64,000 nucleotides of DNA from JACRAR01 sp041674385 (GCA_041674385.1 JBAYVU010000011.1:1-64000); one strand, 5' to 3'. Counted from the stretch's first letter, positions 36,774 through 46,628 are shown. Notes: a model not told the origin generated them from the letters alone. A program made the numbers and translations.

Positions 36774-38858
36774 TTAAACGCTCGCTCCGAGTTCGGCGAG
36801 CAGCGCTTCCTGGGCGCAACTGCGGTTGCGGCGCGAGTTGTGGATGGCAAAATCGCCATCCTTGTCCATGTCCCAGTCTTGGCTGTTGTCTGTCAGGTAG
36901 GGACGCAGGCCCTCCTTGATGACGCGCCGTTTGAGCTTCGGGTCGAGCACCGGGAAACAGGACTCGATGCGGCGGAAGAAATTGCGTTCCATCCAGTCGG
37001 CGCTGGCGAGGTAAATCTTCTCTTCGCCGTCGGCGTAAAAATAAAATATACGCGAGTGCTCGAGAAAACGGCCGATCACCGAGCGCACCCGGATGTGGTC
37101 GGAGAGTCCTTCGACGCCAGGACGCAGGATACAACTGCCGCGCACGATCAGGTCGATCTCGACGCCGGCTTGCGAAGCCTGGTAGAGCGCCTCGATGATT
37201 TCCGGTTCGACCAGCGAATTCATCTTGGCGATGATCTGTCCCTTGCGGCCTGCGCGCGCCGCTTCGGTCTCGGCGTGAACCGCCGCGAGTGTATTGGCAT
37301 GCAGCGTGAAGGGAGCCTGCCACAGGTGGGTCAGGGTGTGAGCCTTGCCCAGGCCGGTGAGCTGTTTGAAGATCTCATTGACGTCGGCGTTGATCTCATC
37401 GTGACAGGTCATCAGGCCGAAGTCGGTGTAAAGCCGCGTGGTGCGCGGATGGTAGTTGCCCGTGCCGAGATGGCAGTAGCGGCGGTAGCCGCCGGTTTTT
37501 CCGCTGTCTTCGCGGCGCAGTACTTGGAGCATCTTGGCGTGCGTCTTGTAGCCGAACACGCCATACACCACATGCACCCCGACTTCCTCCAGACGTGCGG
37601 CGATGTTGAGGTTGGCCTCTTCGTCGAAACGCGCCATGAGTTCCACCACCACCGTGACTTCCTTGCCCTGCTGGGCGGCGCGCAGCAGGTGTTCCAGCAG
37701 CACCGACTCTGCGCCGGTGCGATACACGGTCATCCTGATCGCCACCACCTGCGGGTCGTCGGCGGCCTGCTGGAGGAAGTGGATGACGGGCGTGAACGAC
37801 TGGAACGGGTGATGCAGCAGGATGTCCTGCTTCCTGATGCTGGCGAAGACGTCGGAACGCTTGGTCAGGGATTTCGGCATGCCTGGCTGGAAAGGCGCAT
37901 ATTTCAGGTCGGGGCGGTCGACGCTGTCCGGCACCGACATCAGCCGCACTACATTGACGATACCCGGCACGCGGAAAATGTCGGCGCGGCCGAGGCCGAA
38001 CTGTTGCAGCAGGAAATCCGCCATGACTTGTGAGCAGTTGTCCGCCACTTCCAGGCGCACCGCGTCGCCGAAGTGGCGTTGCGGCAGTTCGCCTTGCAAG
38101 GCGGTGCGCAGGTTCTTGACTTCTTCATCGTCGACGAACAGGTCGGAATTGCGCGTGACGCGAAACTGGTAACAGCCCACCACATCCATGCCGGCAAACA
38201 GTTCGCCGACATGCTGGTGCAATACGGAAGAAAGGAACACAAAACCGTAGTCGATCCCGGTCAGCTCTTTCGGCAACTGGATCACCCGGGGCAGGGCGCG
38301 TGGCGCCTGGACGATGGCGGCATTCGAATTGCGCCCGAAGGCGTCGGTGCCATCCAGTTCAATGGCAAAGTTGAGGCTCTTGTTGAGCACGCGCGGGAAC
38401 GGATGGGCTGGATCGAGGCCGATCGGCGTCAGGATAGGCATCACTTCGCGCATGAAGTAGTCGCGTATCCACTCGCTCTGGGCCTCGTTCCACAGGCTGC
38501 GGCGCAGGAAGGCGATGCCCTCGGCAGCCAGCGCCGGCAGGATCACGTCGTTGAGCAGCGCATATTGCTCGGCAATCAGCGTGTGCGCCTGCAGGCCGAC
38601 CCGGCGGAACACTTCCTGCGGTGGCAGGCTGTCGGTACCGGGCGTATGGCTGCCCAGCTTGATCTGTTCCTTGAGGCCGGCGACGCGGATCTCGAAGAAC
38701 TCGTCGAGGTTGGACGAGACGATGCACAGAAAACGCAGGCGCTCCAGCAACGGCACCCGGTCGTCGGCGGCTTGCGCCAGCACGCGGCGGTTGAACGCCA
38801 GCAGCGACAGTTCGCGGTTGAGGAAATGGTCGGCAGGATAGCGGCGCGAGGTCGGCAT
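36774..38858 (-). CDS. ppk: Polyphosphate kinase 1
   Basis: A 694-aa PPK1, which reversibly polymerises ATP gamma-phosphate into polyphosphate. The N-domain starts HFLNRELSLLAFNRRVL and has SSNLDEFFEIRVAGLKEQ. The catalytic core has the phospholipase-D-like motifs YGVFGYKTHAKMLQVLRR (about 427-444) and RFLEHSRIFYFY (about 584-595) with the two active-site His. The start is MPTSRRYPAD at 38858, not the upstream in-frame start at 38939, which would overlap the promoter. A TATAAT lies at 38900-38895. It is divergent from ppx, the degrading enzyme. Confidence 0.97.
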   Translation of the reverse strand: MPTSRRYPADHFLNRELSLLAFNRRVLAQAADDRVPLLERLRFLCIVSSNLDEFFEIRVAGLKEQIKLGSHTPGTDSLPPQEVFRRVGLQAHTLIAEQYALLNDVILPALAAEGIAFLRRSLWNEAQSEWIRDYFMREVMPILTPIGLDPAHPFPRVLNKSLNFAIELDGTDAFGRNSNAAIVQAPRALPRVIQLPKELTGIDYGFVFLSSVLHQHVGELFAGMDVVGCYQFRVTRNSDLFVDDEEVKNLRTALQGELPQRHFGDAVRLEVADNCSQVMADFLLQQFGLGRADIFRVPGIVNVVRLMSVPDSVDRPDLKYAPFQPGMPKSLTKRSDVFASIRKQDILLHHPFQSFTPVIHFLQQAADDPQVVAIRMTVYRTGAESVLLEHLLRAAQQGKEVTVVVELMARFDEEANLNIAARLEEVGVHVVYGVFGYKTHAKMLQVLRREDSGKTGGYRRYCHLGTGNYHPRTTRLYTDFGLMTCHDEINADVNEIFKQLTGLGKAHTLTHLWQAPFTLHANTLAAVHAETEAARAGRKGQIIAKMNSLVEPEIIEALYQASQAGVEIDLIVRGSCILRPGVEGLSDHIRVRSVIGRFLEHSRIFYFYADGEEKIYLASADWMERNFFRRIESCFPVLDPKLKRRVIKEGLRPYLTDNSQDWDMDKDGDFAIHNSRRNRSCAQEALLAELGASV

Positions 38859-38894
38859 AAGGTTGAAAGCTACGGTTCGGAATAAGGTGATCGC

Positions 38895-38900
38895 ATTATA
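38895..38900 (-). promoter_or_regulatory. -10 element of the ppk promoter
   Basis: A perfect TATAAT on the minus strand, 37 nt upstream of the ppk start. The -35 region is poor, so activation by a regulator is possible. Confidence 0.5.
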
Positions 38901-38977
38901 TGTCTGTCTCGTGGGCTTGATTCTGCAAACTGCCTGCAAGGAGGCGGAGTAGAATGATAACTTGATCAGGAGGTTCC

Positions 38978-40483
38978 TTGAGTTACGAACTGATTGCCGC
39001 GGTGGATCTCGGCTCCAACAGTTTTCGCTTGCAGGTGGGGCGGATTGTCGGGAGCCAGATTTATCCGCTCGATTCGCTCAAGGAATCGGTGCGCCTGGCG
39101 GCTGGACTGACGGCGCAAAGAACCCTCGATGGCGCTTCGCAAATGCGCGCCCTGGATGCGCTGGGGCGTTTTGGCGAGCGTCTGCGCGGCTTTCTACCGG
39201 GTGCGGTGCGCGCCGTGGCGACCAATACCCTGCGTGTGGCGAAGAACGCGCCCCAGTTTTTGACTCAGGCGGAGGCTGCGCTCGGTTTTCCGATCGAGGT
39301 CATCGCCGGACGCGAGGAAGCGCGCCTGATTTATCTTGGCGTAGCGCACACCCTGGCGAATCCGGGCACTCAGCAACTGGTGGTGGATATCGGCGGCGGT
39401 TCGACGGAACTGATCATCGGGCGTAACTTTGTTCCGCTGCAACTGGAATCGCTCTACATGGGTTGTGTCAGCCACAGCCTCAAGTATTTTCCGCAAGGCC
39501 TTGTTGCCAAGCAGTCCCTCAAGGAAGCCGAATTGGCGGCACGCAAGGAATTGCAGACGATCGTCGCCGCTTACCGCGAAACCGCTTGGGAGGAGGCGGT
39601 GGGCTCATCGGGCACTGCCAAAGCCATCGTCGATCTGCTGGAACTCAATGGCCTGAACGACAATGCTGCGCCGGGCATCACCCTGGACGGCATTGAACGC
39701 CTGAAGGCCCTGTTGCTGCGGGCCGGTGGCGTCAGTCGCCTGCGCCTGGAGGGTTTGCGTCCGGAGCGCATACCGGTGTTGCCCGGCGGCCTGAGTATTT
39801 TGTCGGCGGTATTCAAGGAGTTTAAGTTGGAGCGCATGACCTTCTCCGAAGGGGCCTTGCGTCTGGGCGTGCTGTATGACCTGCTCGGTCGTTATCATCA
39901 CGACGATCAACGCGAGGCCACCGTCAGCCAGTTCATGCAGCGCTATGCGGTGGACCAGCGTCAGGCGGCACGCGTCAGCCAGACTGCGCTTGCGCTGTTG
40001 CAGCAGCTGTGCCCGGAAAGCGCCGCGCAGGATCAGACGGATGCGCAGTTCCTGCTCTGGGCGGCGCGTCTGCACGAGATCGGGATTTCGGTGGCGCATT
40101 CCAGCTACCACAAGCACAGCGCCTATATTCTCGCCAATGCCGACATGCCGGGCTTTTCCAAGCGAGATCAGGGACGGCTGTCGCGCATTGTGCTTGCGCA
40201 TCGCGGCAAACTGGAACGCATCCAGGCCATTACCTCCGGGCCGCGCGACTGGCTGGCGATTTTCTGCATGCGCCTGGCGGCATTGCTGCATCGTGCCAGG
40301 GACGATGCGCTCTTGCCCAGGATCGCGGTGGCCGCTACCGAGCGCGGTTTTCGTTTGACTGTCGATGACGCCTGGTTGTCCATGTCGCCTTTGACCGCTG
40401 CTGCGCTTGAGGAAGAGTCGAAGCAGTGGGCGGGTCTGGGCATGGAGTTGCGCCTCCGGCGCGAGAAATCCGAAGTCACCTGA
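38978..40483 (+). CDS. ppx: Exopolyphosphatase (Ppx/GppA)
   Basis: A 501-aa ASKHA-fold phosphatase that removes terminal phosphate from polyphosphate and may hydrolyse pppGpp. It has AAVDLGSNSFRLQVG (phosphate-1 loop), the IAGREEARLIYLGV segment, VVDIGGGSTELIIG (phosphate-2 loop) and a C-terminal HD-like helical domain with HEIGISVAHSSYHKHSAY. The start is TTG at 38978, preceded by an AGGAGG ribosome-binding site. A TAGAAT element near 38950 may be its -10. Divergent from ppk, the pair controls polyphosphate turnover. Confidence 0.95.
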   Translation: MSYELIAAVDLGSNSFRLQVGRIVGSQIYPLDSLKESVRLAAGLTAQRTLDGASQMRALDALGRFGERLRGFLPGAVRAVATNTLRVAKNAPQFLTQAEAALGFPIEVIAGREEARLIYLGVAHTLANPGTQQLVVDIGGGSTELIIGRNFVPLQLESLYMGCVSHSLKYFPQGLVAKQSLKEAELAARKELQTIVAAYRETAWEEAVGSSGTAKAIVDLLELNGLNDNAAPGITLDGIERLKALLLRAGGVSRLRLEGLRPERIPVLPGGLSILSAVFKEFKLERMTFSEGALRLGVLYDLLGRYHHDDQREATVSQFMQRYAVDQRQAARVSQTALALLQQLCPESAAQDQTDAQFLLWAARLHEIGISVAHSSYHKHSAYILANADMPGFSKRDQGRLSRIVLAHRGKLERIQAITSGPRDWLAIFCMRLAALLHRARDDALLPRIAVAATERGFRLTVDDAWLSMSPLTAAALEEESKQWAGLGMELRLRREKSEVT

Positions 40484-40508
40484 TGGCGTTTTACTGTTGG
40501 AGAGCATC

Positions 40509-42146
40509 ATGACAAATCCTTATGCTGGCGGTCTCGACAAAAAACCCGCGAATTATGTTCCGCTGACGCCGCTCACTTTCATCGAGCGTTCCGCCTACGT
40601 ATATCCCAAACGCATCGCAGTGATTCATGGCCGGCGCCGCTACACCTGGGCCGAGGCTTACGCACGCAGTCGCCGGCTGGCGTCGGCGCTGTCGCGAAAT
40701 GGCATCGGCCTGGGGGATACGGTCGCGGTGATGCTCAACAACACGCCGGAAATGCTCGACTGCCATTTCGGCGTGCCGATGGCCGGGGCCGTGCTGAACA
40801 CCATGAATACCCGGCTCGATGCCGAAAGCATTGCCTTCATGCTGAATCACGGCGAGGCGAAACTGCTGATTGCCGATCGCGAATACTCGCCGATGGTGAA
40901 GAGGGCGCTGGCGCTGCTGGGGCGCGAGATCATCTTGATCGATGTCGACGATACCGAATATACCGGCCCCGGCGAACGCCTCGGCAAGATCGAGTATGAA
41001 GCGTTTCTCGCCGGCGGCGATTCGAACTACGCCTGGCAGAATCCTGCCGACGAATGGAATGCGATTTCGCTCAACTATACTTCCGGCACCACAGGCAATC
41101 CCAAGGGCGTGGTGTATCACCACCGCGGCGCCTATCTCAACGCGGTGTCCAACATCGTTTCCTGGGGGATGCCGCCGCAGGCGGTGTATTTGTGGACGCT
41201 GCCGATGTTCCATTGCAATGGCTGGTGTTTCCCGTGGACCATGGCCGCCAACTCGGGCACCAATGTCTGTCTGCGTCGCGTCGATCCCAAGCTGGTGCTC
41301 GATGCGATCCGCGAGCACCAGGTCACTCATTACTGCGGTGCGCCGATCGTGCATTCGATGCTGGTCAATGCGCCGGCGGAATGGCGTGCCGGCATCAATC
41401 ACCAGGTGAGCGCGCTGGTTGCCGCCGCTCCGCCGCCGGCAGCGGTGATCGAGGGCATGGAGAACATCGGCTTCAATATCACCCATGTCTATGGACTCAC
41501 CGAATCCTATGGCCCGGCGGCGGTCTGCGCCAAACATGTCGAATGGGACCAACTCAGCATCGATCAGCGCACCGAGCGCAACGGTCGCCAGGGCGTGCGT
41601 TATCACATGCAGGAAGGCATTACCGTGATGGACCCGCAAACTATGCAGCCGGTTCCCTGGGATGGCGAAACCATGGGCGAAATCATGTTCCGCGGCAACC
41701 TGGTCATGAAGGGCTATCTGAAAAATCCGCAGGCGACCGAAGAATCCTTCGCCGGCGGCTGGTATCACACCGGCGACCTGGCCGTGATGCAGCCCGACGG
41801 CTATGTCAAGATCAAGGACCGTTCCAAGGACGTGATCATCTCGGGTGGCGAGAACATTTCTTCGGTGGAGATCGAGGATGCCCTCTATCGTCATCCGGCC
41901 GTGATGGCGGTGGCCGTGGTGGCGATCCCCGACCCGAAATGGGGCGAGGTGCCCTGTGCCTATATCGAAACCAAGGAAGGCGCCAGTCTCAGCGTCGAGG
42001 AACTCACCGCATTCTGCCGGGATCGCATGGCGCATTTCAAAGTGCCGAAAAAATTCATCTTCGAGGCTTTGCCGAAGACGTCGACCGGGAAGATCCAGAA
42101 GTTCATCCTGCGTCAGCGGGCGAAGTCCGTCGCTGCGATCGAGTAG
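40509..42146 (+). CDS. AMP-forming acyl-CoA ligase (DmdB-like)
   Basis: A 545-aa adenylate-forming ligase that activates a carboxylic acid as its CoA thioester. It has P-loop YTSGTTGNPKGVVYHH (about 194-209), YGLTESYGP, GWYHTGDLAVM, KIKDRSKDVIISGGENISS and the catalytic Lys in PKTSTGKIQK near the C-terminus. The sequence fits the group containing fatty acid and methylmercaptopropionate CoA ligases; the actual substrate cannot be read. Its start at 40509 lies 26 nt after ppx. A crotonase-like gene follows after 3 nt, then etfBA and an acyl-CoA dehydrogenase. Confidence 0.9.
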   Translation: MTNPYAGGLDKKPANYVPLTPLTFIERSAYVYPKRIAVIHGRRRYTWAEAYARSRRLASALSRNGIGLGDTVAVMLNNTPEMLDCHFGVPMAGAVLNTMNTRLDAESIAFMLNHGEAKLLIADREYSPMVKRALALLGREIILIDVDDTEYTGPGERLGKIEYEAFLAGGDSNYAWQNPADEWNAISLNYTSGTTGNPKGVVYHHRGAYLNAVSNIVSWGMPPQAVYLWTLPMFHCNGWCFPWTMAANSGTNVCLRRVDPKLVLDAIREHQVTHYCGAPIVHSMLVNAPAEWRAGINHQVSALVAAAPPPAAVIEGMENIGFNITHVYGLTESYGPAAVCAKHVEWDQLSIDQRTERNGRQGVRYHMQEGITVMDPQTMQPVPWDGETMGEIMFRGNLVMKGYLKNPQATEESFAGGWYHTGDLAVMQPDGYVKIKDRSKDVIISGGENISSVEIEDALYRHPAVMAVAVVAIPDPKWGEVPCAYIETKEGASLSVEELTAFCRDRMAHFKVPKKFIFEALPKTSTGKIQKFILRQRAKSVAAIE

Positions 42147-42149
42147 AAC

Positions 42150-42971
42150 ATGTCCTCGAAAAATCCCCTGTCGCCATCCGCAGAGAGCCCAGCGTCCCAG
42201 CCGATTCTGCTGCGTCATGACGAGGCTGGCGTGACGACGCTGACCTTGAACCGCCCTGGCCAGTTCAATTCGCTTTCGGAGGAACTGCTGGCCGAGTTGC
42301 AGGCAGCACTCGACGCGCTTGCCGGAGACAGCCAGGTGCGCGTCGTGGTCATCGCCGGTGCCGGCAAGGCGTTTTGCGCCGGCCATGATCTGAAACAGAT
42401 GCGCGCCAACCACAGCAAGGCATACATGCAGAAATTGTTTCGCCAGTGCGGCCGGGTGATGCAGCGCATTTGCGAAATTCCGCAACCGGTGATCGCCCGT
42501 GTGCATGGCATTGCCACCGCGGCGGGCTGCCAACTGGTGGCGGCTTGCGATTTGGCCGTGGCGGCGGAGGTGGCCAAGTTTGCCGTCTCGGGGATCAACG
42601 TCGGGCTGTTCTGTTCCACCCCCGCCGTGGCGTTGGCGCGCAACATGGGGCGCAAGCCGGCCATGGAAATGTTGCTCACCGGCGACTTTATCGATGCCGC
42701 CGAGGCCATGCGACGCGGCTTGGTGAACCGTACTGTGCCTTTGGATCAGCTCGACGCCGAGGTCAAGAAATTATCCGATTCGATCTGCGCCAAGTCTTCC
42801 GTGGCTGTGGCGATGGGCAAGCAGATGTTCTACCAACAGCTGGAAATGGGCCTGGCCGGCGCCTACCAGCTGGCTTCGGAAACCATGGCTTGCAACATGA
42901 TGGCAGCCGATGCCGGCGAAGGCATCGACGCTTTCATGCAGAAGCGCAAGCCGAATTGGAAAGGCCGCTGA
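42150..42971 (+). CDS. Enoyl-CoA hydratase/isomerase-family protein lacking both usual catalytic Glu
   Basis: A 273-aa crotonase-fold protein. The CoA/oxyanion-hole motif IAGAGKAFCAGHDL (about 69-82) is intact, as is HGIATAAGCQLVAACDLAVA (about 114-133). However, the first catalytic Glu (GGGCE in crotonase) is Gln, and the position of the second Glu (QPE) is Gly in VSGINVGLF. It resembles the ECHDC3-like subgroup. Hydration activity is therefore doubtful, and thioester hydrolysis or another reaction is possible. It is coupled to the acyl-CoA ligase, with 3 nt between them. Confidence 0.85.
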   Translation: MSSKNPLSPSAESPASQPILLRHDEAGVTTLTLNRPGQFNSLSEELLAELQAALDALAGDSQVRVVVIAGAGKAFCAGHDLKQMRANHSKAYMQKLFRQCGRVMQRICEIPQPVIARVHGIATAAGCQLVAACDLAVAAEVAKFAVSGINVGLFCSTPAVALARNMGRKPAMEMLLTGDFIDAAEAMRRGLVNRTVPLDQLDAEVKKLSDSICAKSSVAVAMGKQMFYQQLEMGLAGAYQLASETMACNMMAADAGEGIDAFMQKRKPNWKGR

Positions 42972-43104
42972 ACAACAACGGACAAGTTTGATTTATCGCA
43001 AAATCCCTTGCCAGACGTGGCAAATACTCGCTTTCGGATGAACACGGCGAGGGCAAATGGGAGCATAATTCAGGATTGTTTTCTCACCTGAAAGGAACCC
43101 TGTC

Positions 43105-43854
43105 TTGAAGATTCTAGTACCCGTCAAGCGTGTGGTGGATTATAACGTCAAGGTGCGTGTCAAGGCTGACGGCACTGGCGTCGATCTGTCCAACGTCAAG
43201 ATGTCGATGAACCCATTCGACGAAATCGCCATCGAGGAAGCAGTGCGGCTCAGAGAGGCCGGCATTGCCAAGGAAGTCATTGCCGTCAGCTGCGGCGTTG
43301 CCGCCTGCCAGGAAACCCTGCGTGCGGCCATGGCCATCGGCGCTGACCGTGCCATCCTGGTCGAATCGGATGCCGACTTGCAGCCGCTGGCAGTCGCCAA
43401 GTTGATCAAGGCAGTGGCCGAAAAGGAACAACCGCAGGTCGTCATTTTCGGCAAGCAGGCCATCGACGACGATGCCAACCAGACCGGCCAGATGTTTGCC
43501 GCGCTGATGGGTTGGCCGCAAGCCACCTTTGCCTCCAAGGTCGTGATTGCCGACGGCAAAGCGACGGTGACGCGCGAAATCGACGGCGGTGCGGAAACCT
43601 TGGAGTTCAAGCTGCCCATGGTTGTCACCACCGACCTGCGCTTGAATGAGCCGCGCTATGCGACCTTGCCGAACATCATGAAGGCCAAGAAGAAGCAGCT
43701 GGATGTGCTCAAGCCGGCGGAGTTCGGCATCGATGTGACGCCGCGCCTGACGACGCTGAAAGTCTCCGAGCCGCCCAAGCGCACTGCCGGAATCAAGGTG
43801 GCTGACGTCAAGGAACTCGTCGCCAAACTCAAAAATGAAGCAAAGGTGATTTGA
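43105..43854 (+). CDS. etfB: Electron transfer flavoprotein subunit beta
   Basis: A 249-aa ETF-beta. It starts KILVPVKRVVDYNVKVRV and has MNPFDEIAIEEAVRLRE, AIDDDANQTGQMFAALMGWPQ and the signature VTTDLRLNEPRYATLPNIMKAKK. It binds AMP and, with EtfA, carries electrons from acyl-CoA dehydrogenases to ETF-quinone oxidoreductase. The start codon is TTG at 43105 with AAAGGAA upstream. A possible CATAAT -10 lies at 43064-43069. Its stop overlaps the etfA start by one base. Confidence 0.96.
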   Translation: MKILVPVKRVVDYNVKVRVKADGTGVDLSNVKMSMNPFDEIAIEEAVRLREAGIAKEVIAVSCGVAACQETLRAAMAIGADRAILVESDADLQPLAVAKLIKAVAEKEQPQVVIFGKQAIDDDANQTGQMFAALMGWPQATFASKVVIADGKATVTREIDGGAETLEFKLPMVVTTDLRLNEPRYATLPNIMKAKKKQLDVLKPAEFGIDVTPRLTTLKVSEPPKRTAGIKVADVKELVAKLKNEAKVI

Positions 43855-44789
43855 TGACTCTACTTGTTATTGCTGAACACGACAACGCCAGCCTCAAGGC
43901 GGTCACTCTCAATACCGTCGCTGCCGCGCAGAAGATCGGCGGCGAGATCCACGTGCTGGTGGCCGGCAGTGGCTGCGCCGCAGTCGCCGCGGCGGCAGCC
44001 AAGATCGCCGGCGTGAGCAAGGTCAAACTTGCCGATGCGGCTCACTATGCCGATCAAACGGCGGAGAATATCGCCGCCCTGATCCAGGCGCAGGCCACCG
44101 GCTACACGCATATCCTGGCTGCGGCCACCGGCACCGGCAAGAACATGCTGCCACGCTTGGCGGCTTTGCTGGATGTGGCGCAGATCTCGGAAATCACCGC
44201 GGTCGAAAGCCCCGACACTTTCGTGCGCCCGACCTATGCGGGCAATGCCATGGCCACGGTCAAATCGGCGGATGCGGTGAAAGTCATCACCGTGCGCAGC
44301 ACCGGTTTCGATGCGGCCGTCGGCGAAGGCGGTAGTGCTTCCGTCGAAGCCATTGCCGCGGCGGCGGATCTGGGCTTGACCAAGGTGATCGGCCGCGAAA
44401 TCACCAAAAGCGCGCGCCCTGAACTTGGCGCGGCCAAGGTCATCGTATCCGGCGGTCGCGGCTTGGGCTCTGGCGAGAAATACCATCAGCTGCTCGAACC
44501 GCTGGCCGACAGGCTCAATGCTGCGCTCGGCGCATCGCGTGCGGCGGTCGATGCCGGCTTCGTGCCGAATGACTACCAGGTCGGACAGACCGGCAAAATC
44601 GTCGCTCCCCAGCTGTACTTTGCGATCGGCATCTCGGGCGCGATCCAGCATCTCGCCGGCATGAAGGACAGCAAGGTGATCGTGGCCATCAACAAGGATG
44701 AAGATGCGCCGATCTTCCAGGTTGCCGACTACGGTCTGGTTGCCGACCTGTTCCAGGCGGTACCGGAATTGCTGACCGAACTGGGCTGA
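43854..44789 (+). CDS. etfA: Electron transfer flavoprotein subunit alpha
   Basis: A 311-aa ETF-alpha. The N-terminal domain starts TLLVIAEHDNASLKAVTLN. The C-terminal FAD domain has IVSGGRGLGSGEKYHQLLEPLA, VPNDYQVGQTGKIVAPQLYFAIGISGAIQHLAGM and VAINKDEDAPIFQVADYGLV, all classical. The ATG at 43854 overlaps the etfB TGA. It pairs with the acyl-CoA dehydrogenase 18 nt downstream and the ETF-quinone oxidoreductase at 51.5 kb. Confidence 0.97.
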   Translation: MTLLVIAEHDNASLKAVTLNTVAAAQKIGGEIHVLVAGSGCAAVAAAAAKIAGVSKVKLADAAHYADQTAENIAALIQAQATGYTHILAAATGTGKNMLPRLAALLDVAQISEITAVESPDTFVRPTYAGNAMATVKSADAVKVITVRSTGFDAAVGEGGSASVEAIAAAADLGLTKVIGREITKSARPELGAAKVIVSGGRGLGSGEKYHQLLEPLADRLNAALGASRAAVDAGFVPNDYQVGQTGKIVAPQLYFAIGISGAIQHLAGMKDSKVIVAINKDEDAPIFQVADYGLVADLFQAVPELLTELG

Positions 44790-44807
44790 GTTTTCCGAGA
44801 AAGAAGC

Positions 44808-46604
44808 ATGAGTACCTATACCCCACCGTTGAAAGACATGCAATTCGTGCTGCGCGAACTGGCCGGCATCGATCGGGTTGTGCAACTGCCCGGTTATGAG
44901 GAAGTTGCGCCCGATCTGGTCGAGGCGATCCTTGAAGAAGCGGGCAAGTTTGCCGGTGGGGTGTTGGCTCCACTCAATCGGAGCGGCGACCAGGAAGGCG
45001 CCACGTGGCATGACAAAACAGTGACAGTGCCGGCCGGTTTCAAGGAAGCCTATGCGCAGTTCGCCGAAGCCGGCTGGAACGGCCTTTCCTGCGATACGGA
45101 ATATGGCGGTCAGGGTTTGCCCAAGCTGGTGTCGGCTGCGGTGATGGAGATGTGGAAAGCCGCCAACATGTCCTTTTCGCTCTGTCCGATGCTGACGCTG
45201 GGCGCCATCGAGGCACTGCAACTGTGCGGTTCTGCGGAGCAGAAGAAGACGTATTTGCCCAACATGATCTCCGGCAAGTGGACCGGCACCATGAACCTGA
45301 CCGAATCGCAGGCCGGTTCCGATCTGGCCGCCATCCGTACTCGCGCGGTGCCGCAAGGGGACGGCACCTACAAGATTTTCGGGCAGAAGATATTCATCAC
45401 CTACGGCGACCACGAGATGGCCGAGAACGTTATCCACCTAGTGCTGGCGCGTACCCCGGATGCGCCGGCAGGAGTGAAGGGCATCTCGCTGTTCGTGGTG
45501 CCGAAATTCATGGTGCATGGCGATGGCAGCCTGGGCGCACGCAACGACGTCTATTGCGTGTCGATCGAACACAAGCTCGGCATCCATGCCAGCCCCACTT
45601 GCGTGATGGCGTTTGGCGACAACGACGGTGCGGTCGGCACGCTGGTCGGCAAGGAGAACGACGGCCTGAAATACATGTTTATCATGATGAACGCGGCGCG
45701 TTTTGCGGTCGGCGTGGAAGGGCTGGCGCTTGGCGAGCGCGCCTATCAGCTGGCGTTGGCCTATGCCAAGGAACGGGTGCAGGGCCGCGACATCGCCGGC
45801 AGCAGCGACAGCGTGGCGATCGTCAATCACCCCGACGTGCGGCGCATGCTGATGCTGATGAAATCGCAGAACGAGGCGATGCGCGCGTTCGCCTATACGG
45901 TTGCCGCCGCGCACGATGCCGCAGCGCGCCATCCGGACGAGAATGAACGCAAGCGCAATCAGGCCTATGTCGATTTGATGATTCCGGTGGTCAAGGGTTG
46001 GCTGACCGAGACTTGCAACGAGGTGGCCAGTTTGGGTGTGCAAGTCCACGGCGGCATGGGCTTTGTCGAGGAAACCGGCGCCGCGCAATACCTGCGCGAT
46101 GCCCGCATCACCACCATTTACGAAGGTACGACCGGTATCCAGGCCAACGATCTGATCGGCCGCAAGATCGCCCGTGAGGGCGGCTCCACGCTCAAGGCCG
46201 TGATTGCCATGATGCGCCAGACCGAAGCGGAATTGGCGCAGCAGGGCGGCGCGGAATTCGCTGCGATCAAAGCCGCGTTGGGCAGGGGCATCGGCGCTGT
46301 CGGCGAGGCGGCCGAATATATTGTGGCCAATTATGCCAAAGACATCAGCGGTGTGTCGGTCGGCGCCGTGCCATTTCTCAAGCTGATGGGCATCGTTTGC
46401 GGCGGCTGGCAGATGGCCCGGGCGGCGCTGGTGGCCCAGGCGAAACTGAAACTATCAGGCAAAGACAGCGACCCCTTCTTCCCGGCCAAGATCGCCACGG
46501 CGCGCTTCTACGCCGACCATCTGCTATCGACCGCACCGGGTCTTGCGCAGACGGTGATCCATGGCGGTGCGGGAGCGATGGCGCTGAGCCTGTCCATGCT
46601 CTAA
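44808..46604 (+). CDS. Acyl-CoA dehydrogenase (long, DmdC-like type)
   Basis: A 598-aa FAD enzyme, about 200 residues longer than standard acyl-CoA dehydrogenases, matching the DmdC/FadE-type group. The core has MNLTESQAGSDLAAIRT, IFGQKIFITYGDHEMAEN, the VQVHGGMGFVEET flavin motif and IYEGTTGIQANDLIGRK, which contains the presumed catalytic Glu. A C-terminal helical extension (about 470-598) carries the quinone-oxidase-type tail. It sits at the end of the ligase-crotonase-etfBA cluster and likely oxidises a fatty or thioether acyl-CoA. Confidence 0.93.
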   Translation: MSTYTPPLKDMQFVLRELAGIDRVVQLPGYEEVAPDLVEAILEEAGKFAGGVLAPLNRSGDQEGATWHDKTVTVPAGFKEAYAQFAEAGWNGLSCDTEYGGQGLPKLVSAAVMEMWKAANMSFSLCPMLTLGAIEALQLCGSAEQKKTYLPNMISGKWTGTMNLTESQAGSDLAAIRTRAVPQGDGTYKIFGQKIFITYGDHEMAENVIHLVLARTPDAPAGVKGISLFVVPKFMVHGDGSLGARNDVYCVSIEHKLGIHASPTCVMAFGDNDGAVGTLVGKENDGLKYMFIMMNAARFAVGVEGLALGERAYQLALAYAKERVQGRDIAGSSDSVAIVNHPDVRRMLMLMKSQNEAMRAFAYTVAAAHDAAARHPDENERKRNQAYVDLMIPVVKGWLTETCNEVASLGVQVHGGMGFVEETGAAQYLRDARITTIYEGTTGIQANDLIGRKIAREGGSTLKAVIAMMRQTEAELAQQGGAEFAAIKAALGRGIGAVGEAAEYIVANYAKDISGVSVGAVPFLKLMGIVCGGWQMARAALVAQAKLKLSGKDSDPFFPAKIATARFYADHLLSTAPGLAQTVIHGGAGAMALSLSML

Positions 46605-46628
46605 ACGTTTTCCCTGGCGAGAGCAGAC

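Noticed and set aside
40491..42533. A 680-codon minus-strand frame opposite the acyl-CoA ligase
   Set aside because: His/Arg-rich composition and no domain; the plus strand encodes a clear ligase and crotonase-fold protein.
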